A stretch of 64,000 nt of DNA from Ruminococcaceae bacterium AB4001 (GTDB taxonomy: Bacteria > Bacillota > Clostridia > Saccharofermentanales > Saccharofermentanaceae), in NCBI GenBank assembly GCA_000621765.1, contig JHXJ01000001.1:310001-374000 (forward strand). The letters run 5' to 3'. Shown one piece after another: positions 23,255 through 31,509 of the stretch. How positions within the stretch are numbered: the stretch's first letter is position 1; every line of letters starts with the position of its first letter. A program made the translations under genes and the position numbers. The notes below the pieces were generated by a model that worked only from the letters and a program-made list of their open reading frames with translations, was not told the DNA's origin and searched no databases.

Positions 23255-24235
23255 ATGACAGAAAAATACAAGATATATCTGCCGGAAGATGTCAGATCAA
23301 GGCTTATAAATGATGCGGAATTTTTCGAGTTCGTAAGAAGCGATGAGACGGTAAACCTTAACGGTTTTCTGAAGGAACTGATCGTTAACTTTTTCGAGAA
23401 ATACAGACACGACAACGAGCAGCTCGTAAACGGCATGATAGAGGACATAACGTCTGTCAGGAAGATGAGACCTGCCGATGCAGCCGCGCTCGCAGATAAG
23501 ATAATCAGCACATACATAAGAGGCGAATCTTTTGTATCAGGAAAGAAGACCGCAATAACGCTTACCGTCAGCGGAGCTTCTTATAATGTCGTCAGGATAA
23601 TCGAGAATAATCTTCTGGGCGATAAATCACTTTCGGGATACATGAAGGACATGTTCGAATCCTATCTGTCCATTCCAAGGAACAGGAGAGAGGAGATAAT
23701 ATTCCGTGATACTTATGAAGATATAAGACGCGCGATCGATGAGAAGAAGGTTATGACTTTCACGTCGAACGGCGTTGATTTCAAGAGTACGGTCGAGCCC
23801 TACATGATCGCAACATCTAAAGAGGAGCAGTGCGGATATCTTTTATGCCGCGATCATTTTAACGGCAGGACGAGAACGTTCAGGATCTCAAGGATCAGGA
23901 ACCAGTTTGTGTCTTCTGATGTTTTCTATATCGACGAGAAGGTCATGGAGAGGATCCGCGTCATAGCGATCAGAAGTCCTCACTCTGCATCTCCTGATGT
24001 CCATGCGGCTGTCAGGCTTACGGATGCGGGGATCAAGACCTTCAAAGTCATAGTAAAGAACAGACCTGCAGTATCAAAGATATCCGGCAATGTTTACTAT
24101 TTCGACTGGCCTGAACTTCAGCTAGAATCTTATTTCAGAAGGTTCGGAAAAGATGCGATCGTGTTAAAGCCGGCATCGCTTAAAGCAAAGCTAAGAAATT
24201 ATTACGAGCAGGCGCTGAAAGTTTATAAGGATTGA
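23255..24235 (+). CDS. RHH-WYL transcriptional regulator
   Basis: 326 residues. The first 50 residues look like a ribbon-helix-helix DNA-binding domain (YKIYLPEDVRSRLIND then NGFLKELIVNFFEKY). From about 150 a WYL ligand-sensing domain follows (YEDIRRAIDEKKVMTF, then EPYMIATSKEEQCGYLLCRD and RTFRISRIRN), and the C-terminal end (DWPELQLESYFRRFGKDAIV) fits the WYL C-terminal extension. WYL proteins sense nucleic-acid or nucleotide ligands and frequently control defence or DNA/RNA-repair genes. An AAAAGGAGAAAAATC ribosome site precedes the ATG. Divergent from DUF2828, of which it is the likely regulator (inference). Confidence 0.82.
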   Translation: MTEKYKIYLPEDVRSRLINDAEFFEFVRSDETVNLNGFLKELIVNFFEKYRHDNEQLVNGMIEDITSVRKMRPADAAALADKIISTYIRGESFVSGKKTAITLTVSGASYNVVRIIENNLLGDKSLSGYMKDMFESYLSIPRNRREEIIFRDTYEDIRRAIDEKKVMTFTSNGVDFKSTVEPYMIATSKEEQCGYLLCRDHFNGRTRTFRISRIRNQFVSSDVFYIDEKVMERIRVIAIRSPHSASPDVHAAVRLTDAGIKTFKVIVKNRPAVSKISGNVYYFDWPELQLESYFRRFGKDAIVLKPASLKAKLRNYYEQALKVYKD

Positions 24236-24237
24236 AA

Positions 24238-25383
24238 TTATCTTCTGCGTTCCTGTGTGCCGTAGAAGAGTTTCTTATCTTCATACATGAGTGCATCGAT
24301 CTGATTTACGACCTTGTCGAAATCTGCGTCGCCCGGCTTGAAGACCTTGCCGCCTATTGCTGCCGAAAGTTTGTAGGGCTTGCCGGAAGACTTGTTGTAT
24401 TCATCTAATCTGTCCGTGATGCGCTTCTTCCAGCCGTCGAGGTTTTCCTCTTTGAACTTCGGCATGATGACGATGAATTCATCACCCGCGAATCTTACGA
24501 TGATGCCTTCAACTCCAATGACTTCGATCAGGATGTTTGCGAAAGCCACGAGAGCCTTGTCGCCTTCTTCATGTGAGTAATTATCGTTGATCGATTTGAA
24601 GTCATTGAGGTCGAGCATCATGGCAGCGATGTTTCCCTTGCGCTTCAGTCTGTTGTCCTCAACGAGCTTGTCCAACTCGTAGCGGTTATATACTCCGGTG
24701 AGCTTGTCGACATAGATGCACTCGTTCTGGAGTGATATGGCGATCGCACAGAAAGCTACGGCGAAGCTTATCGGGAGCAGTGAGATGCCGTAGAACTTCA
24801 TCTGTACCAGATTGCCGATAAGGATCGGGAGAAGGAACTGGATGACAGGGAAGTAGCGGAGCGTAGGGTTCCTCAACTTGGAGACCAGGTAGTATGCGTA
24901 GCCGTACAGTGTCAGGACGAATCCTATTATGAAGAACAGCATGTAGAGCGGGCCTCTGTGATAGACATTCTTCTCGTCCAGGTCGAATACGAGCGGCTGG
25001 AAGAAGTTTGCGATGAGAAGTGCTGCTTCGATTATGCAGAGCATCCAGAAGAAGAACATGTGAAGTCCGGTCGTCTTGTGATCGATGTGTTTTACGATCA
25101 TGAAGATTATGCCGATACCTATAATCATGTTGTAAAGATACAGATATGTATTACCCGACATCAGGATGAAGTAATATTCTGCTCCGGGCTTTCCGTCAAA
25201 GGCGAATACGACCATGTCGACCAGGCAGTTGAAGATGGACATGCCGATGAGTGCCATCATGATGGTACTCTCGTCTTTACGCGTGGGGAGTTTCCATCCT
25301 TTCGTGAAAAGGAGAAGCAGGAGCATTCCTACTCCTACCATATCGGTGATGTATACAGACTGTAGATTGATTGCAGATCCCAT
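24238..25383 (-). CDS. Membrane-bound diguanylate cyclase (GGDEF)
   Basis: 381 residues. About seven or eight N-terminal membrane helices (residues 10-205), then a GGDEF domain: DKLTGVYNRYELDKL start, LDLNDFKSINDNYSHEEGD metal-binding region and RFAGDEFIVIM signature. AGDEF is a variant compatible with activity. It should make c-di-GMP at the membrane in response to an unknown signal. It converges with the WYL gene three bases apart, so transcripts overlap. The inhibitory RxxD site is not obvious. Confidence 0.9.
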   Translation of the reverse strand: MGSAINLQSVYITDMVGVGMLLLLLFTKGWKLPTRKDESTIMMALIGMSIFNCLVDMVVFAFDGKPGAEYYFILMSGNTYLYLYNMIIGIGIIFMIVKHIDHKTTGLHMFFFWMLCIIEAALLIANFFQPLVFDLDEKNVYHRGPLYMLFFIIGFVLTLYGYAYYLVSKLRNPTLRYFPVIQFLLPILIGNLVQMKFYGISLLPISFAVAFCAIAISLQNECIYVDKLTGVYNRYELDKLVEDNRLKRKGNIAAMMLDLNDFKSINDNYSHEEGDKALVAFANILIEVIGVEGIIVRFAGDEFIVIMPKFKEENLDGWKKRITDRLDEYNKSSGKPYKLSAAIGGKVFKPGDADFDKVVNQIDALMYEDKKLFYGTQERRR

Positions 25384-25548
25384 ATTATCCTCACCTGTTT
25401 TAACTGCCTCTGTGTTTTATATCCTGATTATACTTTCAAGATATATTGAGGAATCAGAATCTGTGTAAATAATTCGAAAACGAACGATAAATATACAGTT
25501 GCGGGAAACTGTATAATTCAGTGGCAAGCGTAAGACCGCTGTTTTGCT

Positions 25549-25887
25549 TTATCTTTCGGAAACTCCCGTAATCCAGCCTACACCCATTACGAGCAAAAGA
25601 TTGGTGATGAAAAGGATTGTGATAACGATGCTGTTAACAACCGGCCATTTGCTCTTCGGGTTAATGATCTTCGCGAAAATCGATGCGGGAAGTCCGCCCA
25701 TGGCAAGGAGGCCGCATGTGATCAGAATGAATAATGCGCGTCCGATCTCCTGGGTTGATTTCTGAATCTCTGCGATCAGCCATAACCATGAGCCGTACGG
25801 AGCCAGTCCGAAGCTCAAAAGGGAAACACCCGTTGCGATTCCGCAAAGGAGCATAGATGTATTTTCAACATCAAACTTCTTGTTCAT
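25549..25887 (-). CDS. Small membrane protein, three helices
   Basis: 112 residues with three hydrophobic segments (about 12-40, 50-72, 85-107) and a short cytoplasmic N-terminus MNKKFDVENT. No family recognised. Monocistronic, with a weak stem (AGTGG/CCGCT) downstream near 25518-25542. Function unknown. Confidence 0.55.
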   Translation of the reverse strand: MNKKFDVENTSMLLCGIATGVSLLSFGLAPYGSWLWLIAEIQKSTQEIGRALFILITCGLLAMGGLPASIFAKIINPKSKWPVVNSIVITILFITNLLLVMGVGWITGVSER

Positions 25888-26017
25888 GATATTCTTAATC
25901 TCCTTAATCCGAATACTATTTTATCAGGATTTTATGAGAATGGAATATCCCGCCGGCCCCTTTAACAGTGTTACAATAGGCTTAAATATAGAAAAATAAG
26001 AAAGAGGTGGCTCGGGA

Positions 26018-27013
26018 ATGAATTCACAGCTTTTACGTAAACTGGAGCTGCTGGCAGCCGGAAAACTGGCTATCGACAGGGAATTTGTCTTTGAAAACGG
26101 CCTTGCTCAGGTGGTCGCAAGCCTTCTTTTCGTAGGCTCGGACAAAGAAGTCGACACAGAGAAGATGAAGGAAGCCAGAAAGATCCTGAAGAAAAAGGCA
26201 GGGGTATTCTCAGCTCTGAGAAGTTCCACGGAACTGGTCATCCTTGCGAGAATGGCAATGGAGGGCGATCCTGAAAAATACTTATCAGACCTCATCGAAG
26301 TGTTCAATGAATTCCGCAAGGGCAGGATCTTTGAAGACCAGTACATGGTCCTTTCTTCCATGCTCATAATCGACCGCGGACAGAAAGACAATGCCGGGGC
26401 AATTATGGATAAGACCGATGAGATCATGCGCCGCATGAACAAAGAGCATCCGCTGCTGACGTCTTCGGAAGACCTTGCGTTATCATCGCTCCTTGCCATG
26501 ACAGACCGCGACGTCGATTCGATCATAGCGGATATGGAAGAGTGCTATAACTACGCGAAGAAAGAGATAAAGATCAAGGCAGATTCAAACTCCATCCAGT
26601 CATTGAGCCAGATACTCGCGCTGTCGGGAAAAGACATAAAGACCTGCTGCGATAAAGTTGCCGCGCTCTTCGATGAGTTTAAGGCACAGGGAGCAAAGTT
26701 CGGATCTTATATTGAATTCCCGGCGATCGCCACGCTTATCGACGTCGACATGCCCAAAGAGGCCATTGTATCAGAGGTCATCGAAGCTGCTGAATGGCTT
26801 AAGCAGAACAAGGGCTTTGGCAGTTTCAGCATGGACAGAAAGACCAGGCTGATGTTCTGCGCACTGCTCGCAAGCCAGGTATTCTCAAAGTCTGATGAAG
26901 ACAGTCCGGTCAACGGTGCGATCATCGCGAACAATGCGATCATGATGATCATCGCAGAAGAGATCGCCATGATGGTCATCCTCTTATGTGCTGCAAACTC
27001 CAACAGCAACTGA
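26018..27013 (+). CDS. DUF4003-like protein
   Basis: 331 residues, all-helical, soluble except a hydrophobic C-terminal stretch (about 305-326). The pattern GVFSALRSSTELVILARMAM, then DPEKYLSDLIEVFNEF, then repeated helical units with SSLLAMTDRDVDSIIADM, fits the DUF4003 family of Firmicutes, which has TPR/HEAT-like helical repeats. Function unknown. Ribosome site AAGAGGTGG lies 10 bases upstream. Transcribed alone and closed by a strong terminator shared with the convergent GH16 gene. Confidence 0.7.
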   Translation: MNSQLLRKLELLAAGKLAIDREFVFENGLAQVVASLLFVGSDKEVDTEKMKEARKILKKKAGVFSALRSSTELVILARMAMEGDPEKYLSDLIEVFNEFRKGRIFEDQYMVLSSMLIIDRGQKDNAGAIMDKTDEIMRRMNKEHPLLTSSEDLALSSLLAMTDRDVDSIIADMEECYNYAKKEIKIKADSNSIQSLSQILALSGKDIKTCCDKVAALFDEFKAQGAKFGSYIEFPAIATLIDVDMPKEAIVSEVIEAAEWLKQNKGFGSFSMDRKTRLMFCALLASQVFSKSDEDSPVNGAIIANNAIMMIIAEEIAMMVILLCAANSNSN

Positions 27014-27043
27014 CAGCGTTTTGATTTTTTAGTACGCAAAATA

Positions 27044-27076
27044 ATAGCCGCATTCCGAAGACCGAAATGCGGCTAT
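27044..27076. terminator. Bidirectional terminator between DUF4003 and GH16 genes
   Basis: ATAGCCGCATT pairs with AATGCGGCTAT around a short loop; A/T-rich runs lie on both sides, fitting termination of both converging genes. Confidence 0.75.
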
Positions 27077-27100
27077 CATATTTATGAAAAGCGAAGCACG

Positions 27101-28486
27101 TTAAACTTCTTCAACTCTTACGTTGGTGATGTGGATCGTAGCCGTATCGCCATGCTTACCCATGTTGAATTCCAGACGTCCGTTGTTGTCATCCTTCTCA
27201 GTCATGTCGAAGTTGAATTCGAATGTCTGCCATTCGGTCGTAAGATCGATCGATGTATCAGGGAAGTAGCGGATCCAGCCTGCATTGGGCGCGGATACGC
27301 AGACGATGCACTTACGGGGTTCGTCAGCCCTGATGTCGAATGTGATCTTGTATGAGTGACCCTTTCTCATCGGGAGATCCGGATGAACGAGCTGTACGGA
27401 ATATTCTTCTGTACCGCACTTGGATGATGTGATGATCATCTCGCCGTCCTTGATCTCAGCTTCACCGACACCTTCGTTGAAGAGGAGGAACTTCCAGTCA
27501 ACGTCGTCTGTAAGATCTTCTGCTACGGAGAAGTCTCCGTTGCGGATGAAGTTACCGTCGGGGAGTGCCTCACGGAAAGGCTTTTCGGGCTTTGTTACGT
27601 TGGTATCGTAAGCGTCCTTCTGATATACGCGTACGTAATCGATCTCAAATTCAGCCTTGGAGAAGTCGGTCGTAGCGTCAGGATTTCCGGGCCAGTTGCC
27701 GCCTACTGCGAGGTTCATCTGTACGAAGAAGGGCTGGTCGAAAGGTGCCGGATAAGGCTTGTCGTCTTCGCCCTGAACTGCGGTAAACCAGTCGTTGCAT
27801 GTGAGAACGAGCTCACCGTCGGTATAGAAACGCATCTCGCCGGGTTCCCACTCGACAGAATACTCATGGAATTTTGCAGAGAAGCTCTCATCGCCTGTCT
27901 TAACAATAGTGCCCTGCTGCTCGCCGTGAGGTTCGCCGTAGTGAAGTGTCGAATAAGATGTTGTGGTGTCGTTGCCGAGAGATTCCATGATGTCGATCTC
28001 GCCGCACTTAGGCCACTGACCGTAATAAGATTCATCCTTGGGCATCATCCAGATTGCCGGCCAGAGTCCCTGTCCCTCAGGTACCTTTGCCGATACGACT
28101 ACTTTGCCGTAAAGGAAGTCTGTCTTGTTCTGACCTGTGACCTTGCCGGATGTGTAGTACTCGTGACCATCCTTGTCGGTCTTGATTGCCTTCAAAACGA
28201 GCTTTCCGTCGCGTACGAAAACGTTGTCAGTAGAAGTCGTGTACTCCTGCAGCTCGTTATTCGTCCAGCCCGGTTCATGGGGTTCGTAGTTCCACTTGGA
28301 CTGATCCATCTCAGTGCCGTCAAACTCGTCGCTCCAGAGAAGATTATAGCCCTCAAGCTGCGGTGTCTCCGTCTTGGCTGCCGGTGCTTCTGTAGCCGGT
28401 GTTGTCGGATTTGCCCCTGTGCATGAAGCAAGGGAGAGAAGCATTGCGCCCGCAAGGATAGAACTGATGATCGTTCTGCTCTTCAT
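27101..28486 (-). CDS. GH16 beta-glucanase lipoprotein with C-terminal carbohydrate-binding domain
   Basis: 461 residues. Signal peptide with lipobox LASC (Cys about 22), a Pro/Thr/Ala linker, then a GH16 catalytic domain from about 48 to 290: LLWSDEFDGTEMD start and the catalytic CGEIDIMESLG with nucleophile Glu163, Asp165 and acid/base Glu168. After FREALPDGNFIRNGDF a CBM4/9-like beta-sandwich fills 310-461. It should hydrolyse beta-1,3 or beta-1,3-1,4 glucans on the cell surface (laminarinase/lichenase). Divergent from an AraC regulator, which may control it. Confidence 0.93.
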   Translation of the reverse strand: MKSRTIISSILAGAMLLSLASCTGANPTTPATEAPAAKTETPQLEGYNLLWSDEFDGTEMDQSKWNYEPHEPGWTNNELQEYTTSTDNVFVRDGKLVLKAIKTDKDGHEYYTSGKVTGQNKTDFLYGKVVVSAKVPEGQGLWPAIWMMPKDESYYGQWPKCGEIDIMESLGNDTTTSYSTLHYGEPHGEQQGTIVKTGDESFSAKFHEYSVEWEPGEMRFYTDGELVLTCNDWFTAVQGEDDKPYPAPFDQPFFVQMNLAVGGNWPGNPDATTDFSKAEFEIDYVRVYQKDAYDTNVTKPEKPFREALPDGNFIRNGDFSVAEDLTDDVDWKFLLFNEGVGEAEIKDGEMIITSSKCGTEEYSVQLVHPDLPMRKGHSYKITFDIRADEPRKCIVCVSAPNAGWIRYFPDTSIDLTTEWQTFEFNFDMTEKDDNNGRLEFNMGKHGDTATIHITNVRVEEV

Positions 28487-28693
28487 AATTGCCTCCTAGA
28501 AAAGATTTTCTTTAATAACCTGATTGCCCTCAAAATAGCAATTATCGTGGCGGCATTATTGCCTTTTCATATCTTATTTTTATGTTTTCATGCTATAATG
28601 ATGCTCAGAGAACTTGTTTCTCACGCATATTTGATAATCTCGTTCTGCTGCCGCCTTTTGCCGGCCGGCGGACTGTTCTTTTCGGAGGGCCTT

Positions 28694-29455
28694 ATGCCTG
28701 CACCGCGCAAAAAGATATCCTATCAGGAATTCCTTCACAGGGAGTATGTGTTTTTCCGCGCTCCTTTAGCGCCCGAGATGGACTTCTACGGGACGATCCG
28801 TTCGGGGAACCTGCGCAAGGTAAAGAGCCTTCTTTCAGAGCCTTTCCACGAGAAGAGAGGTCTCGGTGTCCTCTCTGAAAACCACTTACAGAACCTCAAA
28901 TACCATCTGACTATCACCATCGCTCTCATCGCGCGCTTCTGCATAGACGGCGGTCTGTCACAGTCTGAAGCTTACAACCTGAGCGATTACTATATCCGAC
29001 AGGCTGACGAGGCGAGAACGCCGGAAGAGATATCCGACATCCACAATGAGATGTGCATCCATTACACGAAGCAGATGCAGTCACTCCAAAAGAGTTCCAT
29101 CACTTCAAAGGCGGTAAACACCTGCATCAATTACATCTACGAAAATCTCCACACCAGGATCACTTTGGAAGTCCTTGCATCCCTCACCAATCTTTCAGCG
29201 CCTTATCTGTCGCGTCTGTTCAAGAAGGAGACAGGATATTCTGTAAGTGAATACATACAGACAAAGAAGATAGAGACTGCAAAATCAATGCTGGTATCAT
29301 CCGATTATTCGATAGCCGAGATCTCAGCTTCCTTAGCTTTTCCCAGCCAGAGTTATTTCACGAATGTTCTGAAAAAGGACTGCGGCATGACACCCAAACA
29401 GTACCGCACCCTCAACAGGAGCAGCGGAAGGATGCCGGGAACACTGCTTAATTGA
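28694..29455 (+). CDS. AraC-family regulator, divergent from GH16
   Basis: 253 residues from the ATG at 28694, chosen because CGGAGGGCC lies five bases upstream; an in-frame extension to 28547 encodes a hydrophobic, unlikely leader. N-terminal domain of about 150 helical residues (QSEAYNLSDYYIRQADEA region, as in YSIRK-type/AraC regulators), C-terminal HTH pair: ITLEVLASLTNLSAPYLSRLF and IAEISASLAFPSQSYFTNVL followed by GMTPKQYR. The divergent arrangement suggests it regulates the glucanase in response to a sugar signal; inference. Confidence 0.88.
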   Translation: MPAPRKKISYQEFLHREYVFFRAPLAPEMDFYGTIRSGNLRKVKSLLSEPFHEKRGLGVLSENHLQNLKYHLTITIALIARFCIDGGLSQSEAYNLSDYYIRQADEARTPEEISDIHNEMCIHYTKQMQSLQKSSITSKAVNTCINYIYENLHTRITLEVLASLTNLSAPYLSRLFKKETGYSVSEYIQTKKIETAKSMLVSSDYSIAEISASLAFPSQSYFTNVLKKDCGMTPKQYRTLNRSSGRMPGTLLN

Positions 29456-29467
29456 CCGCTGTATTTT

Positions 29468-29965
29468 TTACAGATAAAGCTCCATATCCGTGCATTCCCA
29501 GACCCCAAACGGAGTCTCCACAGTGTGCGAACCGAAGGGCTTAAAGCCCATTGATTCATAACATTTTCTGGCTTTAGGATTGTTCTCGAAAACGCCGAGA
29601 TCGACCCTTGTTGCCGTAAGATTATCCCTTACGAACCGGACTGCGAGTCTTATCAGTTCGCGGCCGTTGCCCTTGCCCCTGATATCCGGATCGACTATTA
29701 CGAATCCGATCCTTACAGAGGAGTCGTCATTTTCTTTCGGGTATCTGATGATGAAATGCCCTGTGATATTCCCATCGTCATCAATTGCAGTAAGCGGTAT
29801 GAAACGCCCGCTCTTTACAGCCTCAGAGTAATTGTCATCAATGCTGTACGGGAGGAGCGGATAGAATGGGTAGTTGGCTGCCGCCCACTGGTACAGTTCG
29901 GTCTCGCTCCTTACCCAGGATGCGATCACCGGTGAATCTTCTCTTTCATATGCACGTAATTTCAT
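29468..29965 (-). CDS. GNAT acetyltransferase
   Basis: 165 residues. N-terminal YEREDSPVIASWVRSETELYQWAA is typical of RimJ/RimL-like GNATs; motif A is IVDPDIRGKGNGRELIRLAV at about 108-127, and the protein ends with ENNPKARKCYESMGFKPFG. Substrate unknown, possibly a protein N-terminus or small amine. Third gene of a minus-strand set with another GNAT and an esterase. Confidence 0.88.
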   Translation of the reverse strand: MKLRAYEREDSPVIASWVRSETELYQWAAANYPFYPLLPYSIDDNYSEAVKSGRFIPLTAIDDDGNITGHFIIRYPKENDDSSVRIGFVIVDPDIRGKGNGRELIRLAVRFVRDNLTATRVDLGVFENNPKARKCYESMGFKPFGSHTVETPFGVWECTDMELYL

Positions 29966-29969
29966 ACCA

Positions 29970-30440
29970 TTAATTCTTTTCGTAGAAAACTATGTCCATC
30001 CGTTCGTTTATGTGTTCCACGCGTCCGGTCTGACGGTATCCCATTTTCTCGTAGAGATGGAGATTGCCTTTTTCCTGCAGGATGGTGTCGAGTTCCCAAT
30101 GGTCAGGACCATAGAGTTCTTCAACTGCGAGTATCGCTTCCTGGGCGTAGCCCTTGCCGCGGTATTCTTCCATTATCCACAAAGGAGAGATGCGTTTTCT
30201 CGAGCCGTCCTTTTTGTCGACGACGCGTATCGCTCCGACGTCTTCTCCTTCTGCGACAATGAAGAAATAAGTCGTCCAGGGCTGCGCGAATCTTGCGGCG
30301 ATCTTATCGACGCTCTCGGCAGCAGGACTTATGTCAAAGTCCCGGTACTTTTCCAGAAGACCTTTGAACGCTTCGACCTGCATTTCCCAGATCGTAGGAA
30401 TGTCGCCCTCAACGGCTTTTCTTAATGTGACTTTGCTCAT
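29970..30440 (-). CDS. GNAT acetyltransferase
   Basis: 156 residues from the ATG at 30440 (a longer frame to 30491 would run into the esterase gene). Motif A IMEEYRGKGYAQEAILAVEELYG and closing LHLYEKMGYRQTGR are clear. The start codon lies two bases after the esterase stop, so translation is coupled. The substrate cannot be predicted. Confidence 0.87.
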   Translation of the reverse strand: MSKVTLRKAVEGDIPTIWEMQVEAFKGLLEKYRDFDISPAAESVDKIAARFAQPWTTYFFIVAEGEDVGAIRVVDKKDGSRKRISPLWIMEEYRGKGYAQEAILAVEELYGPDHWELDTILQEKGNLHLYEKMGYRQTGRVEHINERMDIVFYEKN

Positions 30441-30441
30441 A

Positions 30442-31419
30442 TCAGTCTTTGAGGCTCTTAATGAATTTATCAGCGAGTTCCGGCCAGACACACACTTCAG
30501 GGAAGCCCGGGAAGTTCGGATCGTAAGGCCAGGGCTTCAGGTAGTCGAGAAGACTGTCCGCTCCGTTTTCGGGAGCTTCGATAAGACCTGACCTGATAGC
30601 GTTTACGAGAGCAAAGCTCTGTTCTGCGGTGTAAGGCTCGCCGTGCTTTCCCTGTGCCCAGTCATCAGTCGGGATCGACAGTCCGTGAGGGCCTGCGGGG
30701 AATGTCTTGTATTCATATCTGACGCCTGCTTTCTCGCATGCCTCAGCGTAGAGACGGCTGTTCTGGACAGGGACAAGATCGTCTGTCTCCGTCTGCCAGA
30801 TGAAGCAGGGCGGGTTGTCGGCTTTGACGTGCTTTTCGAGCGAGAAGCGGTCCAAAAGTCCCTCTGAAACTGCATCTTTGCGGTCGTAGATATCAGCGCC
30901 CAGAAGGAAGCGGAAAGAATCCTGGTGAGCATATTCTCCGGATGTTATTACAGGGTATGAAAGGACTGCTGCGTCAGGACGGCAGGAAATGCCGCTGTAT
31001 TCAGGATCGTCATCAGAGATCTCACTCCAGTAATCGCATACGGAAGCGCAGACATGGCCTGCTGCCGAGAATCCGCAGACATAGACGCTTGAAGGATCTA
31101 TCAGATATTTATCTGCATTTTTGCGCACAAAACGGATCGCTCTTGCGAGATCGCGCATGGCCTGTTCCATGACAGGTTCGCGTAGAAGCTGGTTGGTCGT
31201 ATATGTCATTACGAAACAGTTATATCCCATATTGTTGAATGACTTGGCGACCAGTTCGCCCTCAGGCGGAACAACTACTGCGTAACCGCCGCCCGGAAGT
31301 ACAAGCATGCAGGGATGTGTCTTGCCGTCATCTATAAGATAAGGGCGGAGGTTAGGTCTGAATTCAAATGCCAGTGGGTATGTGTATTCTCCGTCTTTCC
31401 AAAACTCGATCTTTTCCAT
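30442..31419 (-). CDS. Alpha/beta-hydrolase, BD-FAE/Aes-like esterase
   Basis: 325 residues. LVLPGGGYAVVVPPEG holds the HGGG-like oxyanion motif (here PGGGY), VYVCGFSAAGHVCASV is the nucleophile elbow (G-x-S-x-G, Ser about 118), ETDDLVPVQNS provides the Asp and FPAGPHGLSIP the catalytic His. No signal peptide, so cytoplasmic. Probably a carbohydrate esterase (acetylxylan/feruloyl type), in keeping with glycan use nearby. First gene of the esterase-GNAT-GNAT operon; the closing sequence overlaps the next start. Confidence 0.88.
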   Translation of the reverse strand: MEKIEFWKDGEYTYPLAFEFRPNLRPYLIDDGKTHPCMLVLPGGGYAVVVPPEGELVAKSFNNMGYNCFVMTYTTNQLLREPVMEQAMRDLARAIRFVRKNADKYLIDPSSVYVCGFSAAGHVCASVCDYWSEISDDDPEYSGISCRPDAAVLSYPVITSGEYAHQDSFRFLLGADIYDRKDAVSEGLLDRFSLEKHVKADNPPCFIWQTETDDLVPVQNSRLYAEACEKAGVRYEYKTFPAGPHGLSIPTDDWAQGKHGEPYTAEQSFALVNAIRSGLIEAPENGADSLLDYLKPWPYDPNFPGFPEVCVWPELADKFIKSLKD

Positions 31420-31509
31420 TCCGGGTATCTCCTTAATTTAATTAATGGTATTTTACCCTTATTTTGAAAATCTTGCTTTTAAAAAGATAAATTGGGTGGG
31501 AAATAAGGA

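Noticed and set aside
27866-28426. Plus-strand frame opposite GH16
   Set aside because: It is the complement of a clear GH16 gene; Cys/Leu-rich composition and no ribosome site.
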